A stretch of DNA of 64,000 nt from Leptidea sinapis. Lineage: Eukaryota; Arthropoda; Insecta; Lepidoptera; Pieridae. The notes below the pieces were generated by a model. The model was not told the DNA's origin, ran no database searches, and saw only the letters and a list, made by a program, of their open reading frames with translations. The stretch covers positions 7,812,001 through 7,876,000 of the forward strand of contig NC_066287.1 in assembly GCF_905404315.1 (NCBI RefSeq), written 5' to 3'. Numbering within the stretch: position 1 is the stretch's first letter; each line of letters starts with the position of its first letter. A program made the translations under genes and the position numbers. Below are positions 11,601 to 22,788 of this stretch, in pieces.

Positions 11601-14373
11601 CTTGCACGAATACCGACCCGACCCTTACGCGTTCGAGCAACCCTACGCTCCCCGAGACCTCACTCTCCCTCCGGACACCACGCACAATCTACCCATCAAC
11701 CTCAGCAGCGACGCGGGCGCCTCTCTCGACCTCTCCACCGAACGCACCGAATGGCAAAGAAGGAGGCCCCCCGACCCTCATACGCCGCGATTCCCACTCC
11801 CCGGGAAAAAATTAATATTGGAAACATACCAAAGCGAAACGCGAGCCGGGTCGCCCCGCTCGTCCCACACAGAAACCTACTTACCGAAAAAAATGCGCGC
11901 CGCCGAAATACTCGGGGGCAAATCTGCCGCCCCGAGGCAGACGGTCATCGCGCCTGACCCGTCCTCTAGTATCGGCGGTGTTGAATCCTGTCCTACACGT
12001 TCCGAGATTGCTTTTTTAGAGGATCCAAAAAACTTACCGAGCCGGTCCAAAAGCACCGCCGCGGCGCTGGCCCGGGGAGAACAGGAGGCGGCGAGTCCGA
12101 CACAGTCGGTGAAGGCTCCGACGCCTAAGTGCGATCGCGTACCATTCAAAGGTTGCAGTCGAGCGAAGAATACCGACACCGCCGATCGGTCTGAAGTAAC
12201 GGCGACTCCAGAGCAATGCTGTGATATTGACGGATTTAACATAAAGACAGGAATGATTTGCGAGGAGAAACATTCTGAGATTCTCAATCGAGAGAGAGTC
12301 ATCAGTATATGTAATATCGACAAACACGACCTGGATGATTATCTCAACGAAAACAATAGCCAGGAGCATGAAGAAGAGTTGCTGCAATACTTCCATCCTA
12401 AAGACGATCGAGGCGCCCCCACAAATGTCAATGCGACAGCAAATAAAAATGATAATTTTTTAGAAAGGAGTCGGGATGCACACGACGAACACAGTCAGGG
12501 GAAAAGTGAAAAAATCTCGCAACTGAGGGAGCTGCTAGCTAAAAATTTAAAAAACCAGTGTGGTACTACCACACAAAACGTCAGCAGTAACCAGGAAACT
12601 CAGGTCTCAATTCAAAATCCCGAGGAAGTGAATAAACAATTAAACTCATCCGAAGGTGCTTTTAAGCCCGTCCCTAATCAAGATATTAACGTCAACGAAT
12701 CGAATATAGTAAATCAAAATAATGTAAATGGCGAAAAACACTGTAATTCGACTCCACATGAAAATGGTATTTCAGCTGTATACAATACCGATATTACTCA
12801 AAATGCTTTGCTAAATTCTGTTGGGTCTAACTTGTATAATGGAAATTGCATCAATGAGCCGCAAAGCCCTACGACAAGAACTCAGCAATATGACTTTGTT
12901 CCCATTTCAGAAGGATGTCATTCACCAGGAAATTTCAATTCGAAATCTCCATTGGGTTTTGGTCATAGAGTGAACAGTCCGTCTAAAACGAATAAACCTT
13001 CAATTATGACTGGGTCACTACAAACATCCCCTGTATCGCATAGTACTGCGGCAAGTCCATTTGTTAGTCCTAGGAACACACCCGTACCAAGATCACGTTT
13101 GTGTTCCAGACCAATTCCAAAACACAATGGTAATAGGAAACGGCGCAATCCTCTCACCTTGGGTGTAGGAGAAGCTTGCGCAAATAACAACAGACAATTT
13201 GCAATACCAACTGACCAAAAGTTTATTTCTAAAACATCCATGTCGTGTAACGCTAGTATAAAATACTCACAGCCAATGTCGGCGCCGCCGTCTCCTAATA
13301 TTTTGTCCCACTATAAATATCAATCCCAGATGTCTGTCGTTCCAAACGGTGTCAACAACATATGTTTATTCACTGCGAATTCATTTCGAGAAAATATGAA
13401 TGGCGAAACTCCTCACCCGCTATCAGCGGATCCCTTATCTAGTGAAGTTAGTCGATTTTTTCAAGAACCAATAGTAAACTATCGTCATGGACATGATAAT
13501 TCATTTAGATCACAGTCTGTTCCCTTAAAACAAGCGATCAATAATGTCGGTCTACTAAGTTACAATAATACGCCTGTAGGATCGGTACCACCAACACCAG
13601 TGCCTAACGAGTTTTGTGACTTTGGTTCTCTTGCTGATTGTGATATATCGAAAGCTGGGCTTAATCCGGAAACTTTAGATAAAATCTATGATGCAATTGA
13701 TAGCAGCAATGAAGTTCTCTCAACAGCAACATCAACCAGTTTGTTAAACACTAGTGAATCCTTGACTAATGGTTGTGATACATTAGCAGATCAACAGATC
13801 TTAACTGAGGAACAGATGAGCACGTTCATCCCAACTTCAGGAAATATATTAGATAGAACCCAATTTCCAGACACATTTGCTAATAATTCTGGTCCAAGTG
13901 AAAATGTCCATGAATTTCTAAAGAGAACTAACAGTGTAGAATTTGACATTCCCGGCCTGGAGTCGGAGAAGAATAAATACTACACGTCATCTCGCTCCGT
14001 TCCCAGTACACCTTTGCCTTACAAACGTGTTGGACCAAATTTACAAATAGATTCACGTCGTTCAAGGGAGTTGTTTAGCGCGGAGGCTTTTGTCAATCTT
14101 TCTAATGGGATATCATCCAAATCAGTGCCATCCACTCCGCAGCTCGTGGAAGAGAGGAGTGCGTTTAGTTATAGCAACAGGGATTTCTTGATTAATGGTA
14201 ACTCCGTTGAACTCTGCAGTACCGCTCAGTTGCGTACTGTGGTCGATAATGACCAAGGGCTAACTTCGCCGCTCGATGTTCTACGCGAGGATATTCTAGA
14301 ACCCCTCACCCCAGCAACCGACTTGTTATCTGATCTAGACAAAATAGACACCGCTCCATACGTAGATCTATAA
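5604..14373 (+). CDS. RFX7: RFX5/RFX7-type winged-helix transcription factor (5' exons missing)
   Basis: Exons at 5604-5720, 6995-7070, 8441-8504, 9177-9290, 11070-11128 and 11395-14373 join with matching phases (2, 0, 1, 1, 0) and GT/AG borders. The first two give the second half of an RFX DNA-binding domain: PLSTADFGKVMKQVYP, then RPRRLGTRGNSR, YCYAGLRKRVKLEVP. RFX proteins bind X-box promoter DNA as nuclear regulators. YCYAGLRKR resembles the RFX5/RFX7 branch rather than RFX1-4 (YHYYGIR). The terminal exon of 993 codons starts GTPGRPKKNK, an AT-hook-like patch also placed this way in RFX7, and continues as long low-complexity sequence with SRSVPSTP-like repeats and a C-terminal acidic stretch ending TAPYVDL. 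About 1,135 residues are visible. The exon for the N-terminal half of the domain was not found and probably lies left of the window. The RFX5-versus-RFX7 assignment is inferred from a few motifs. Confidence 0.87.
5758..6066 (-). mobile_element. SINE-like element S, minus strand, in RFX intron
   Basis: Ends in a T-run at about 5759-5767. Shares CAGCTGATGGTAATTGATAC, TTCTGAGCGGCACTACAA, CGGCGCCCTTCAGACCGAAA and CTAGCCGGCATCCTGTGCAA with copies at 9991-10062, 10244-10502, 39017-39092, 42487-42675 and 54469-54776. The middle holds an imperfect inverted repeat around the GAGCGGCACT motif. It has no coding capacity. The family is common in Lepidoptera; I infer SINE from the one-sided A/T tail. Confidence 0.75.
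6586..6822 (+). mobile_element. Decayed LINE fragment, family L, in RFX intron
   Basis: The plus-strand frame 6598-6822 encodes a diverged version of the family L C-terminus (HNLGHHLHRLDIWRSSTARF) followed by the CCTCTGGTGTTGCA 3' region. It is truncated at both ends and lies between the exons at 5604-5720 and 6995-7070. Confidence 0.75.
7331..8106. repeat. Minisatellite of alternating 70/72-bp units in RFX intron
   Basis: About eleven units share GTGTGTGTTACTT...GTACGC...GAAGTTATACTTCTTTAG. Two unit types alternate through most of the array: one with TACGCACGTAAGAAG followed by ACCAAAACAAAATCCATAAA, the other with TACGCCTGTATGAAG followed by ACCAAAGCAAATTCTTTA. The result is a roughly 142-bp dimer. 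Each unit contains the palindrome GAAGTTATACTTC. The small open frame at 7402-7605 is a by-product of the repeat. The first partial unit near 7331 is degenerate. Confidence 0.93.
9357..9972. repeat. Imperfect fold-back element with a split right arm
   Basis: Left arm 9357-9478 matches, as reverse complement with scattered changes, the segments 9700-9784 and 9931-9972. The 146 bp between those two segments (9785-9930) have no counterpart in the left arm, so they look like a later insertion or a loss from the left. Outer ends read ACTATTACAGATATCG and its counterpart. There is no coding frame; it is probably a MITE or fold-back element in the RFX intron. Confidence 0.75.
9991..10062 (+). mobile_element. 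SINE-like element S, 3' fragment
   Basis: Carries GTAATGGGCAG, TATCAATTACCATCAG and GAACGTCCTGCTCGTCTCGT followed by an A-rich end, the tail half of family S in plus orientation. Confidence 0.75.
10244..10502 (-). mobile_element. SINE-like element S, minus strand
   Basis: Starts with a T-run, then CAGCTGATAGTAATGGATAC, GATCGGCACTACATTGCACT and CAAGCCGGCATCCTGTGCAA, matching the other family S copies in reverse orientation. The stretch before the CAGACCGAAACACAATAATG segment is shortened relative to the copy near 5.9 kb. Confidence 0.75.
10520..10704. repeat. GC-rich hairpin, 53-bp arms
   Basis: Arms 10520-10572 and 10652-10704 are reverse complements with one visible mismatch (GCGCGGTAC versus GCGGGGTAC). 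The 79-nt loop is also GC-rich and contains CCCCCGCCGCCCGC. Flanking intron DNA is AT-rich. It lies about 370 bp before the RFX exon at 11070. Confidence 0.9.
11395..14373 (+). CDS. RFX7: Terminal exon of the RFX gene (large disordered region)
   Basis: The exon follows a good acceptor (TTTTTTCAACACAG) and is in frame with the exon ending at 11128. The ATG at 11377 lies inside the intron and is not a real start. Composition shifts along the exon: a GC-rich, proline-rich first part (11400-12150), then Asn/Ser-rich AT-biased sequence, then a repeated SVPSTP motif twice near the end (about codons 875 and 920 of the exon). It is long, hydrophilic and lacks a folded domain I recognise, as expected for the C-terminal region of RFX7-type proteins. 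Confidence 0.88.
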   Translation, partial: GTPGRPKKNKAQMMVESPPSTSYVSQHSSVKHEEVLGTEGYSYQPPYVPLYDVRAPFPYPPPAPHPALPLHEYRPDPYAFEQPYAPRDLTLPPDTTHNLPINLSSDAGASLDLSTERTEWQRRRPPDPHTPRFPLPGKKLILETYQSETRAGSPRSSHTETYLPKKMRAAEILGGKSAAPRQTVIAPDPSSSIGGVESCPTRSEIAFLEDPKNLPSRSKSTAAALARGEQEAASPTQSVKAPTPKCDRVPFKGCSRAKNTDTADRSEVTATPEQCCDIDGFNIKTGMICEEKHSEILNRERVISICNIDKHDLDDYLNENNSQEHEEELLQYFHPKDDRGAPTNVNATANKNDNFLERSRDAHDEHSQGKSEKISQLRELLAKNLKNQCGTTTQNVSSNQETQVSIQNPEEVNKQLNSSEGAFKPVPNQDINVNESNIVNQNNVNGEKHCNSTPHENGISAVYNTDITQNALLNSVGSNLYNGNCINEPQSPTTRTQQYDFVPISEGCHSPGNFNSKSPLGFGHRVNSPSKTNKPSIMTGSLQTSPVSHSTAASPFVSPRNTPVPRSRLCSRPIPKHNGNRKRRNPLTLGVGEACANNNRQFAIPTDQKFISKTSMSCNASIKYSQPMSAPPSPNILSHYKYQSQMSVVPNGVNNICLFTANSFRENMNGETPHPLSADPLSSEVSRFFQEPIVNYRHGHDNSFRSQSVPLKQAINNVGLLSYNNTPVGSVPPTPVPNEFCDFGSLADCDISKAGLNPETLDKIYDAIDSSNEVLSTATSTSLLNTSESLTNGCDTLADQQILTEEQMSTFIPTSGNILDRTQFPDTFANNSGPSENVHEFLKRTNSVEFDIPGLESEKNKYYTSSRSVPSTPLPYKRVGPNLQIDSRRSRELFSAEAFVNLSNGISSKSVPSTPQLVEERSAFSYSNRDFLINGNSVELCSTAQLRTVVDNDQGLTSPLDVLREDILEPLTPATDLLSDLDKIDTAPYVDL

Positions 14374-16327
14374 GATGTAAGTATTCTTAATTAGGTATCT
14401 TTAGTTCTTCTACAGTTAGGTACCAAATATTTGGATATCTGGATTCAGTACAATGTTTGTATACCTTCAATGAAGGTCCTAAATAAGGTTATAATATCAT
14501 TTTTCAGTACTTGTTATTCTCCTGAAGTTCGAGTCAATAAATGCGTTTATTTGTAATTAATAATTCTGCTGTAACAAAAGAATAAGCTGCATAGAAATTA
14601 TTTATGTGCATCTTTTTCCTGCCGGGTTCAGCCTGATCAATCGATTTCAAATTCATTATGTGCCTATTATAATGCCCGAGGTGACATCGAACTTTTCTAT
14701 AAACGTTTTATGCAAAGTGTGATAAAATCCACAACATTGAATTTGTGGACTAGAATATAATAGGTTTACTATCACAAACAATATATTGTTAGACCCAGTG
14801 CAGAAATGTCGTCATTTCCCATTCGGTCTTCTTGTAAACCATCTGACCAAAATAGCGGGCCCAGCTCGCTCAGAGGTTTTCCAATACGAAATGTAGGATA
14901 GGATATAGTTTGTTAAAATGAATTTATTGTAAGTTAGCACAAAGATTTAATATATTTTATTACGAATAGGAGATTTATTCTGACATTTACTAACCACATT
15001 TGATGTGGCCATTAAAATTTAACCCCGGCTATAAATAGCCATTTTACATTGGTTCTCTTATCTCGCCACTACAAAATTGTTGCAAAATTTGGAAACATTG
15101 CGTTTTTGGTTTACTTTAATTTAATTCGCGAGAGTCACGATGTAGTTCATTTTTATAGATGTATCATCCATATTTTGTTTGAAAGTAATTGTGTCTAACA
15201 GTCAATAAAAATGTTAATAGGGTATATGCATATGATGCAATAAAGACTATTTTTTATTTTTTAGAATAATTCCTAGATACTTTTGATGATAATTTTATTT
15301 TGAGCAAGACAATAACTCTGGTAATATCCATTATTTATGACGCCACTGGTCAGAGTGTATTTCCATTAAAAGAATGGTGACAATAATGTCAATTCTCAAC
15401 CAAATATCTCCGTTGGTTTACTGTTATGAGCTGTGACGTCAGTGTTCGCGCGCAAGCGTTTAAAGTGTGCTCGTCGTTACTTTATGCATGTGTCATTATT
15501 TTTCATAATTATCTAGCGATGTATATTTGCATCGAATAAAAAAAATATGCATATTCCCTATTAAATAAAGCTGCGTAGTTTATTAATAAATAATACAATT
15601 ATTCGACAGGGATATACAGAATGTACCTAATGTTAGAGAATCTGAAGACTGTTACAATGTTTGTAAATACCTATTTTGAAAGCATGTCTTTATCACCGTT
15701 CATAACAATTTCAATTGTATACCAGTTTGTCTACATTATGTACATAACATACTGTAATAGGTTTTTATAATGTTGACGTTTGAGCTGCTGTTAAACGATT
15801 TTGAGGCTCAGCGTAAGCTAAGAGGGCAGAGTTCCGTAAAGCTCCTGTTTTTGACAGTTGACACAGACATGTATCTACGATGCGGGTAGTTGTCGAAATA
15901 TATTTTCATAAACTCATATTTGCATATCAACATCGACATGTTAACTTTCTAGAGTCCTAATCCGTGATTTATATTCGTAATGCAAATAATAAAGTCAACC
16001 AGCTGAAGTGTGTCCGGATGCTGAACGCTCATTGGTCACAATCACAATTCACAAAATCACTACTGGATGTAAAAGATCTATTTTCCAAATATGGTATCTG
16101 AAAGCATTCTGACTTTACTTGGCGTTTGGGCTTAAAATCAAAGCGTATCAACGATTATAGGCCATTGTCTAATTATAAAACAATTTTTTGTTATTCGACA
16201 CAGTTTTGGACGCACTAAATTAATTTTTTTTTGTCAAGCATCTGCATGCTGGCACTACAATTGCGTCGCAAACGTCGAAAACTTAAAAAGTTGTTCATAC
16301 ATTAGAAGATTTGGTCTGCACTACGTG
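14374..16327 (+). other. Probable RFX 3' UTR and downstream spacer
   Basis: AATAAA polyadenylation signals appear at 14536-14541, 15204-15209 and 15239-15244. No coding frame or known repeat is evident up to the hAT-like element at 16328. Confidence 0.5.
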
Positions 16328-16583
16328 TAGGGTTACCATCCGTCCGAATTAATTCGGACATATCCGGACTTTTAGACTCTAGTCCGGATTTTATTTATAT
16401 TTAGATGGAATATAGTAATAAAACTTTTTATTAACTAATATATGTATATATGTATATATATATATATATATTTTTTCTTTTCGAAAACGATATCTGTACG
16501 AGATCAGCTTTCAAAAATCCAGACTTTAATCAAGATGTCAGGTTTTTGGTCCGGACTTTTCAAATCACTAAATGGTAACCCTA
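16328..16583. mobile_element. hAT-like MITE, TAGGGTTACCAT ends
   Basis: Terminal inverted repeats start TAGGGTTACCAT at 16328 and end ATGGTAACCCTA at 16583. The 8-bp flanks are ACTACGTG (left) and ACTGCGTA (right), six of eight identical, consistent with an aged hAT target duplication. The interior repeats a TCCGGAC motif and holds a TA microsatellite near 16442-16470. It has no coding capacity. Confidence 0.7.
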
Positions 16584-18519
16584 ACTGCGTAGGAATGCAT
16601 CTCAGCATATGCTGAGCCTCACAGTAGCTCAACACATTTTGTAAATATTTTGCTTAATTAATGTTAATAATATATTTTATACGTGTAACACACATACATA
16701 ACTGTAGGGTTTTCATATACCTTACGAGCTTACCACAAATAAGTCATCCGTTCCTCACATGACTTATAATAGTTGACGAAGCCTGACGAGTCAGCCTACA
16801 AAAGATTACTTCCTGTGATTGCCGATTTTTTGAGGTTGTCTATCTTTGTATCCAAACAATGATAAAAGGTTTTTATCTATGGTTGTCAAGACTATGGCAG
16901 GCTTCATTTAAATTCTGGAAAGTACTTTTCTAAAATGTTAGGCACAACAAAATACACATTAAGTATTAGAATATTGCATAAACCTTCAGCACTAAGATTT
17001 TCTTGAGCATAACATAATAAATTTGAATTAAATAAGGCTCACACCAGCTGTATGATAGCATATTATTGGACAATCTGTTTTTAACTTTTTTTTATAATGA
17101 CAGTCAGAATAATAATCTATTAGAATATAGCCACGAGCCAAACCAAAGAAGTCAATTATTTTATAGAATAAATTCATTATTAGTATGAATTTTAATAGAA
17201 CAACCATTAAATAACAATTTTACCACAAGGTGACCGGAATCAGTGAATCACTATCTTATGAAAACATTTCTCATGAAAAAGAATAAATTATTGTCTCGAT
17301 ATTTTTGTTCTACTACAAAAATACAACAATTTTACAGAGAGCATACAAATCAGCGGCCGCAACAATACTGTGGACCAAAATCTAAATAATACAGGATAAC
17401 GAATTTTATCTGGGACCCTCTTTTACAAATTTTTACTGTCCTATAAAGCAATGTTTTGAGGGATAGTAAGATAATGTATACACAAACATTAATTTAAAAT
17501 TGAGTTGGACAATATTGTTTTTCTTTCTCGCACTTGTAGCATTATGTAATCTGTGAAAATCCAAGAGCACAGTACAAGACGTCCTAAGTTTTCGGAAAAT
17601 CAGGAATTAAGATAACAAAGTTAGACATTGCTTTCATTAAAACATTTAATTCAATAATCTATACATATTTAATAAAACCCTACTGTTATATATACTAATA
17701 AATTACTTTGGTATTAACCAAATATTATGTTAACTATGTGTGAAAATCGATGTTATCTGTTTAGACTCTAAACTTGATAGTTAATTTGTGTAAGAATTAA
17801 ATTTTTGCACTAATTCCTTTAAAATAAGTCTATATTATTTACTATATATTTATATATTGTGATTTAATTTCTTTGTTTTGAAAAATTTTAAATGAAGTTC
17901 CACTTATTTATATATTGCCTATTCTTTATAATTTTTTGACTAGATATTTTATGCCAAATTGTTACTGTTGAATTATGCTCACATATACCATTTATTGTTT
18001 TTTTTTTTTTTTCAAAATAAGTTGAAGGGCTTTGCTTGGTAATGAAAATATATATAAAAGTCTATGCAGTGTTATATTCATCAATCTAAGATCATTTATA
18101 CGTCTAGATGACAGTGTGATAGTATGACAGCTGTGAAAACGTCGAAAAAAATTGAGATTTACAGTTATCCTATATTTTGAGCAATGCACGCACACTAACA
18201 AAAAGTGACATACATATTGCGAGTGTAAGACGTAGCTTGTCACTCACTCTAAAGTAAGAAACCTGGCCTGTTTTTATGGGTTGTCTACCAGCAATTGACT
18301 ATCTAAGACGTATAAATTCTCTAAGACATAAATCATCATACTACCATATTATCATATAAGTGCTTCAATTATCATATTCGGTCTAATGATTTGAAATCTG
18401 CCTTCAAAGAAAAATTTGTAGTTCAATCCCAACAACATTTTGCTCTCAGTTTGGAAGTTGAACGAATAATGAGATTGTTGTGTGTTAAGTAAGAACCCTC
18501 AATTCAGGAATTATATCGA
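16584..18519. other. Intergenic spacer, no gene recognised
   Basis: AT-rich DNA with no convincing exon. At 18054-18215 a stretch resembles, in reverse orientation, the segment near 34550-34610 (CAGCTG, TCTAGATGTATAGATG-like), so it is probably another dispersed repeat. A T-run lies at 17998-18012. Confidence 0.4.
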
Positions 18520-18521
18520 TA

Positions 18522-19062
18522 CCTCAGTTCCAAAGTGTAAAAGGTCTAGATGAGTATAAGAAATTGTTCCATTAATCGAGAAACAAGTCGATAAGTGAAT
18601 GCTGTTTAATTTTGTACTTCCAATATATCTTCATAAGTTCGTTTCATACAGTATCAACTCGTTTTGAAAAAGTGTAAATTACTTTAACATCGCTGTGATT
18701 TGAACGCCGATGAAACGAAAAAGAGCCAGTCACATAAATTCATAAGGTTTAACGTGTGAGAAAATGAGATAGGAATCATACAGTATTTTGGTACCAGGCG
18801 ATCATAGTTGAAGTAGAGATTGTCTTATGTATGACGCGATTATACCTTTATATATTCTGATCATGCGCACCACTTTATTACTACATAAACTCTAGGAGAA
18901 CATAAATATGGTAGCGGTGATAGTAATGTCTTTCATAGCGGTTGAAATCATTTGTCATCCCAGCAACATGTACCAGGACTTCATATGCAGTTTAGAGGTT
19001 CATGCACGCAATTTTTTTGCTCTTTAGGAACTCTTTTCTGTTGTTACTCTTTGGAACTGAGG
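18522..19062. mobile_element. Tc1/mariner-type MITE candidate
   Basis: CCTCAGTTCCAAAG at 18522-18535 is matched exactly by its reverse complement CTTTGGAACTGAGG at 19049-19062, each flanked outside by TA. TA flanks and short inverted ends fit a non-autonomous Tc1/mariner element. The interior is non-coding. Confidence 0.6.
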
Positions 19063-19872
19063 TATAGATGTATGAATTGTTATTTCATCAAAATTTGCTC
19101 CTTTCACAATTACTAATATACAAGTCAAAATGTATCTGTCTGTCTGCAAAGACTTTAGTATATGAGTCTTCCTAAACCATTAAGTTAAAAGCGCAAGACC
19201 ATCAAACGACCCCTTTACTAGACTACTAATGACTGCAATGAACTAAATTTAATGATTTTCATTTAAATAAATGGTATGTGTGAGTTAGTTTTTAGTATTT
19301 ACTATTTAGACATGGTCTATACAGACATGAAATGTCATTTTTATTGCGTCGGTACCTTAGGAACAATTATTATACAATGCATTGAATACATTAAAATATT
19401 CTTGTTTATCAAAATCAATAATGAAAAACATGTTACTGAGATAATACATTTGTACATACATACACATACATAGTTGTATCGCTAATTTAAAATGTAAACA
19501 CATGACATGGTTTTAATTTTTTTATTACGTTTTAATTAATTGTAATTGTTTTTATTATTAGATATTTTTATTAATTTACGGTAGGTGTAAGTATAAATGT
19601 TTATTTTATAAGATTTGAAATATCCATGTTGTTGATTAGTCTTATGGCTGTTGAAAAACACACCATTTGCAGTGATAATAAATGGTATGTTAATATAACA
19701 TGTTCGGTGTATTTCATTTACCTGATAAAACAAACACTTTAACCTCAACTAAAATACCAACATTTATTTAAAATAAGATTTGAAATATACTTATAGAATG
19801 TCACAATCTACCCTCAAAATGCTTTACTCAATAATTATATGGTCTGTCTGATGCCGGTGCTTTATATTCAAA
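19063..19872. other. Intergenic spacer, no gene recognised
   Basis: AT-rich sequence with short chance frames only. Confidence 0.4.
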
Positions 19873-20270
19873 TCTATATATATATAAAAATGAATTGCTG
19901 TCCGTTAGTCTCGCTAAAACGAGAGAACGGCTGGACCGATTTGGCTAATTTTGGTCTTGAATTATTTGTGGAAGTCCAGGGAAGGTTTAAAAGGTGAATA
20001 AATATGAAAGTGTTCGGAATTAAATAAAATCATTTTGTTTTTCCTTTGATGTGTCCCCCGTCGTCCGATATTTGTTTTGTATGGACATATTTTCTATGAG
20101 AGAATTTATTGACGCACGGTTTGACAGTTCTGCTGTGAAACAATTTCATTATAACAACAGGGAGCATATTTAACGAAATAATTCTTGATGTTATGATATA
20201 TTATTGACAAATTAATAAAAAACATTATTTTATTTATTATATAAAGAACAACGTCTGTCGGGTCAACTAG
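19873..20270 (+). mobile_element. Non-autonomous Helitron
   Basis: Begins TCTATATATATATAAAAATG after an A and ends GTCTGTCGGGTCAACTAG before a T, the 5'-TC...CTAG-3' pattern of Helitrons inserted at AT. Internal text such as GAACGGCTGGACCGATTTGG is characteristic of lepidopteran Helitron relics. It encodes nothing. Confidence 0.8.
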
Positions 20271-20759
20271 TCTTATATAAACTTATATTGTATACCCTTA
20301 GCAATATAAATGAAGCCAAATTAGCGTTACTGTACATACTCAACTTTCAGTAAAAAAAAAAATTCTAAATTATCTCTATATTTACATTGTTTTACAATAT
20401 ACTACGTAAAATTGACATAATATTATAGTCACTATAATCCTTAATGCTCTACCTTAAACCACAAAAGCTTGGTAAGAGTGGTATTACCAATGCCTCGTTC
20501 TCGCTCGCACTTACATGTAGGGTAGGGTTGCTTACCATAATATAAAATTGAGTCTTAATCTTCACTTTTTATATGGACTGAAGCTTTTTACATCGACCAA
20601 AACACATAAATATAACACAAACACAAAACTTTCTCAGCGATACATTATATACTTGTTAGTACCCAACACTATAAAACTTGGGCGTCTCTGAATGCAACCA
20701 CAATCATCACACGTCTAAACATGTCAATATCAAAAACAAATAAAAATATGTGCTAAATA

Positions 20760-22363
20760 CACTCACAGGCACAATTAACCGCCCACTTATATGATTCGTC
20801 GTCACCCTGTTAGTTAACGTAAACTATGTCTTATCAACTGTTTGGTTTTTTATCAAGCGGGTACTCTAGCAATTAGTTAAACACGTAGAGTATACGTTTG
20901 TTTCCTAAATTTGTGTTACCGAAGGCTGCTTGGAATTTAGTTGTTGTTTGACATTATTGCAGTTGTCTTACTGTGTTAACATTTCCTTTTCTGTTCTGCC
21001 TTAGTGTGCGAATATTATTTAATTTGATGTTGTAGTGTTTGCTCATTGTTTGAACGGACATTGTTTCACTGAAAAAAATGCCATTCGAAGCAACTGGTGT
21101 AGCCAGGGCAGTGGCATTGGCTGACGCTGGGTACAGCCAACGTTTCATCGCTCGTACTCTCGGTACACCTCGAACTACGGTACGAGATGCCATCAGACGA
21201 TTTCGGGAGAAGGGCCTATACACCCGCATGCCAGATCAAGGTCGATATCGATGCACTTCAACACGAGATGACCGTTTCGTTGTCAGCAAGGTGTTGAGAA
21301 ATCGTTTTTCGACCGCTATTTTAGCTCGTGAAGCTCTTTTTGAGTTGAGAAATATCAGTGTAAGCGAACGTACCATTTGAAAAAGACTGGCAGAAGAAAA
21401 TCTGAGGGCTTTTCGTCCAGCGCGCGCTCCACAGCTGCTCGCAGAACATCATAGAGCTAGACTAGGTTATGCGCGAGAATATGCTGACTGTACTATGGAG
21501 GTATTAACGGACGTACTCTTCTCAGATGAGAGCATTCTGCTGCAGAGAGTGCTGCAAGAGTATTCTTAGCCTGAAGAGGTCCAGATGGACGTCAACGTGT
21601 CTACAAGCGTCAAAATGAAAGGTTTGCTCCATGCGCTATAACGGAAACAGTAACCTAGGAGGTTCCATACTGGTTTGGGGTGGTATCTCTTACGAGGCTC
21701 GTACTAATCTTATGTTTAATAGAGGCTATGTAAACGCTCAAATCTACGTGGCAGATGTCCTTGAAGACCATTTCATACCTTTTCAAATTAATGCATGATA
21801 ATGCACGTTGCACGATGCCATACCGCAACATCCGCCAATGAGTACCTAAATGAATGGAAAAAAGGTTGGGATTCAAGTTTTACCATGGCCGGCACGCAAT
21901 CTCGATCTTAACCCAATTTAGCACATTTGGGACAACCCCAAAAGGCATGTCCGAGCAAGAGTACCAGCCCCTACGACCTAAGGAGAGCTCAAAACAGTTG
22001 CGGTAGAGGAGTGGCACAATACCCCCCAAATGGGCATTCAACATATCATGGATGGGTTGGCAAACCGGCTTCAAGAAGTCATAAGGTCCAGATGCGGCAA
22101 CGCTCATTATAAATTTTTATATTTTCTTTTAATTGAACCACTATTTATGAAAATATTTTTTTCTAATTTTCATTGAAGGTTTAAAAATATCGTTTTTTTT
22201 TGTTAGCATACTTTAATAAAAGAGTTTTTTTTTTTCAATATTTTTATTGTTTCTTTTTCCTTAAGAATATTTTTTAACCTATCATTAAATGTGATCTAAG
22301 TTTGACAATTTCTGCAAGTTGAATGAAAAACAAGGTGGGCGGTTAATTGTGCCTGTGAGTGTG
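20760..22363. mobile_element. Tc1-like DNA transposon
   Basis: Terminal inverted repeats CACTCACAGGCACAATTAAC (left, 20760) and the reverse complement ending at 22363 are flanked by TA on both sides. The right end has two extra bases (GTGTG against GTG). The length of 1,604 bp is normal for a full-size Tc1 element. It contains a single degenerate transposase gene in plus orientation. Confidence 0.92.
21078..22111 (+). pseudogene. Tc1-type transposase, inactivated
   Basis: The frame starts MPFEATGVARAVALADAGYS, followed by the helix-turn-helix region SQRFIARTLGTPRTTVRDAI. A TGA at 21378-21380 ends the first frame; a TAG follows at about 21568 after a damaged VLFSDES segment (first catalytic Asp). 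Later frames carry MHDNARC (second catalytic Asp) and LDLNPI followed by TAG in place of the third catalytic Glu of the DDE triad, then HIWDN. Frameshifts lie between these blocks. The product cannot be active. Confidence 0.9.
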
Positions 22364-22432
22364 TACATTGAGATAGGTTAATTGCTATTTTAAATTATTA
22401 AGAGAGTTAGAGCTAAATTACATAATCAGAGC

Positions 22433-22759
22433 CAGTAGTGGATTTACACTAGGGGCAGTTGGGGCAAGTGCCCAGGGCGTAATTCTGTCTATTAATAATT
22501 TTTGGATTAATTGATAATTCGAGAAATTCAATTTATCCATTATTTGTAAATTATAATTTTGGTACGTTTAGTAAAAATTAATTTAAAAATTTATGTTTTT
22601 AGAATATATAACACATAATAAAGTTTCTGCAATAAATTAGTTAAGTATTTTAGTTTTAAAAAATAAAATATATAAACTATAAGTTTAAGTAAAATTCCAG
22701 TATTGGGGCGGACTTTTTTTCCGTGCCCAGGGGCGGCATTTAGTTTAAATCCGGCCCTG
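22433..22759. mobile_element. hAT-like MITE with 8-bp target duplication
   Basis: The element starts CAGTAGTGGATTTACAC and ends AAATCCGGCCCTG. Perfect 8-bp duplications ATCAGAGC flank it at 22425-22432 and 22760-22767. The inner ends also pair (GTGCCCAGGGCG and CGTGCCCAGGGGCGG). It has no coding frame. It lies 29 bp beyond the DXO stop codon, so probably within that gene's 3' UTR or end region. Confidence 0.85.
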
Positions 22760-22788
22760 ATCAGAGCTATGACTACGACAGTAACTGT

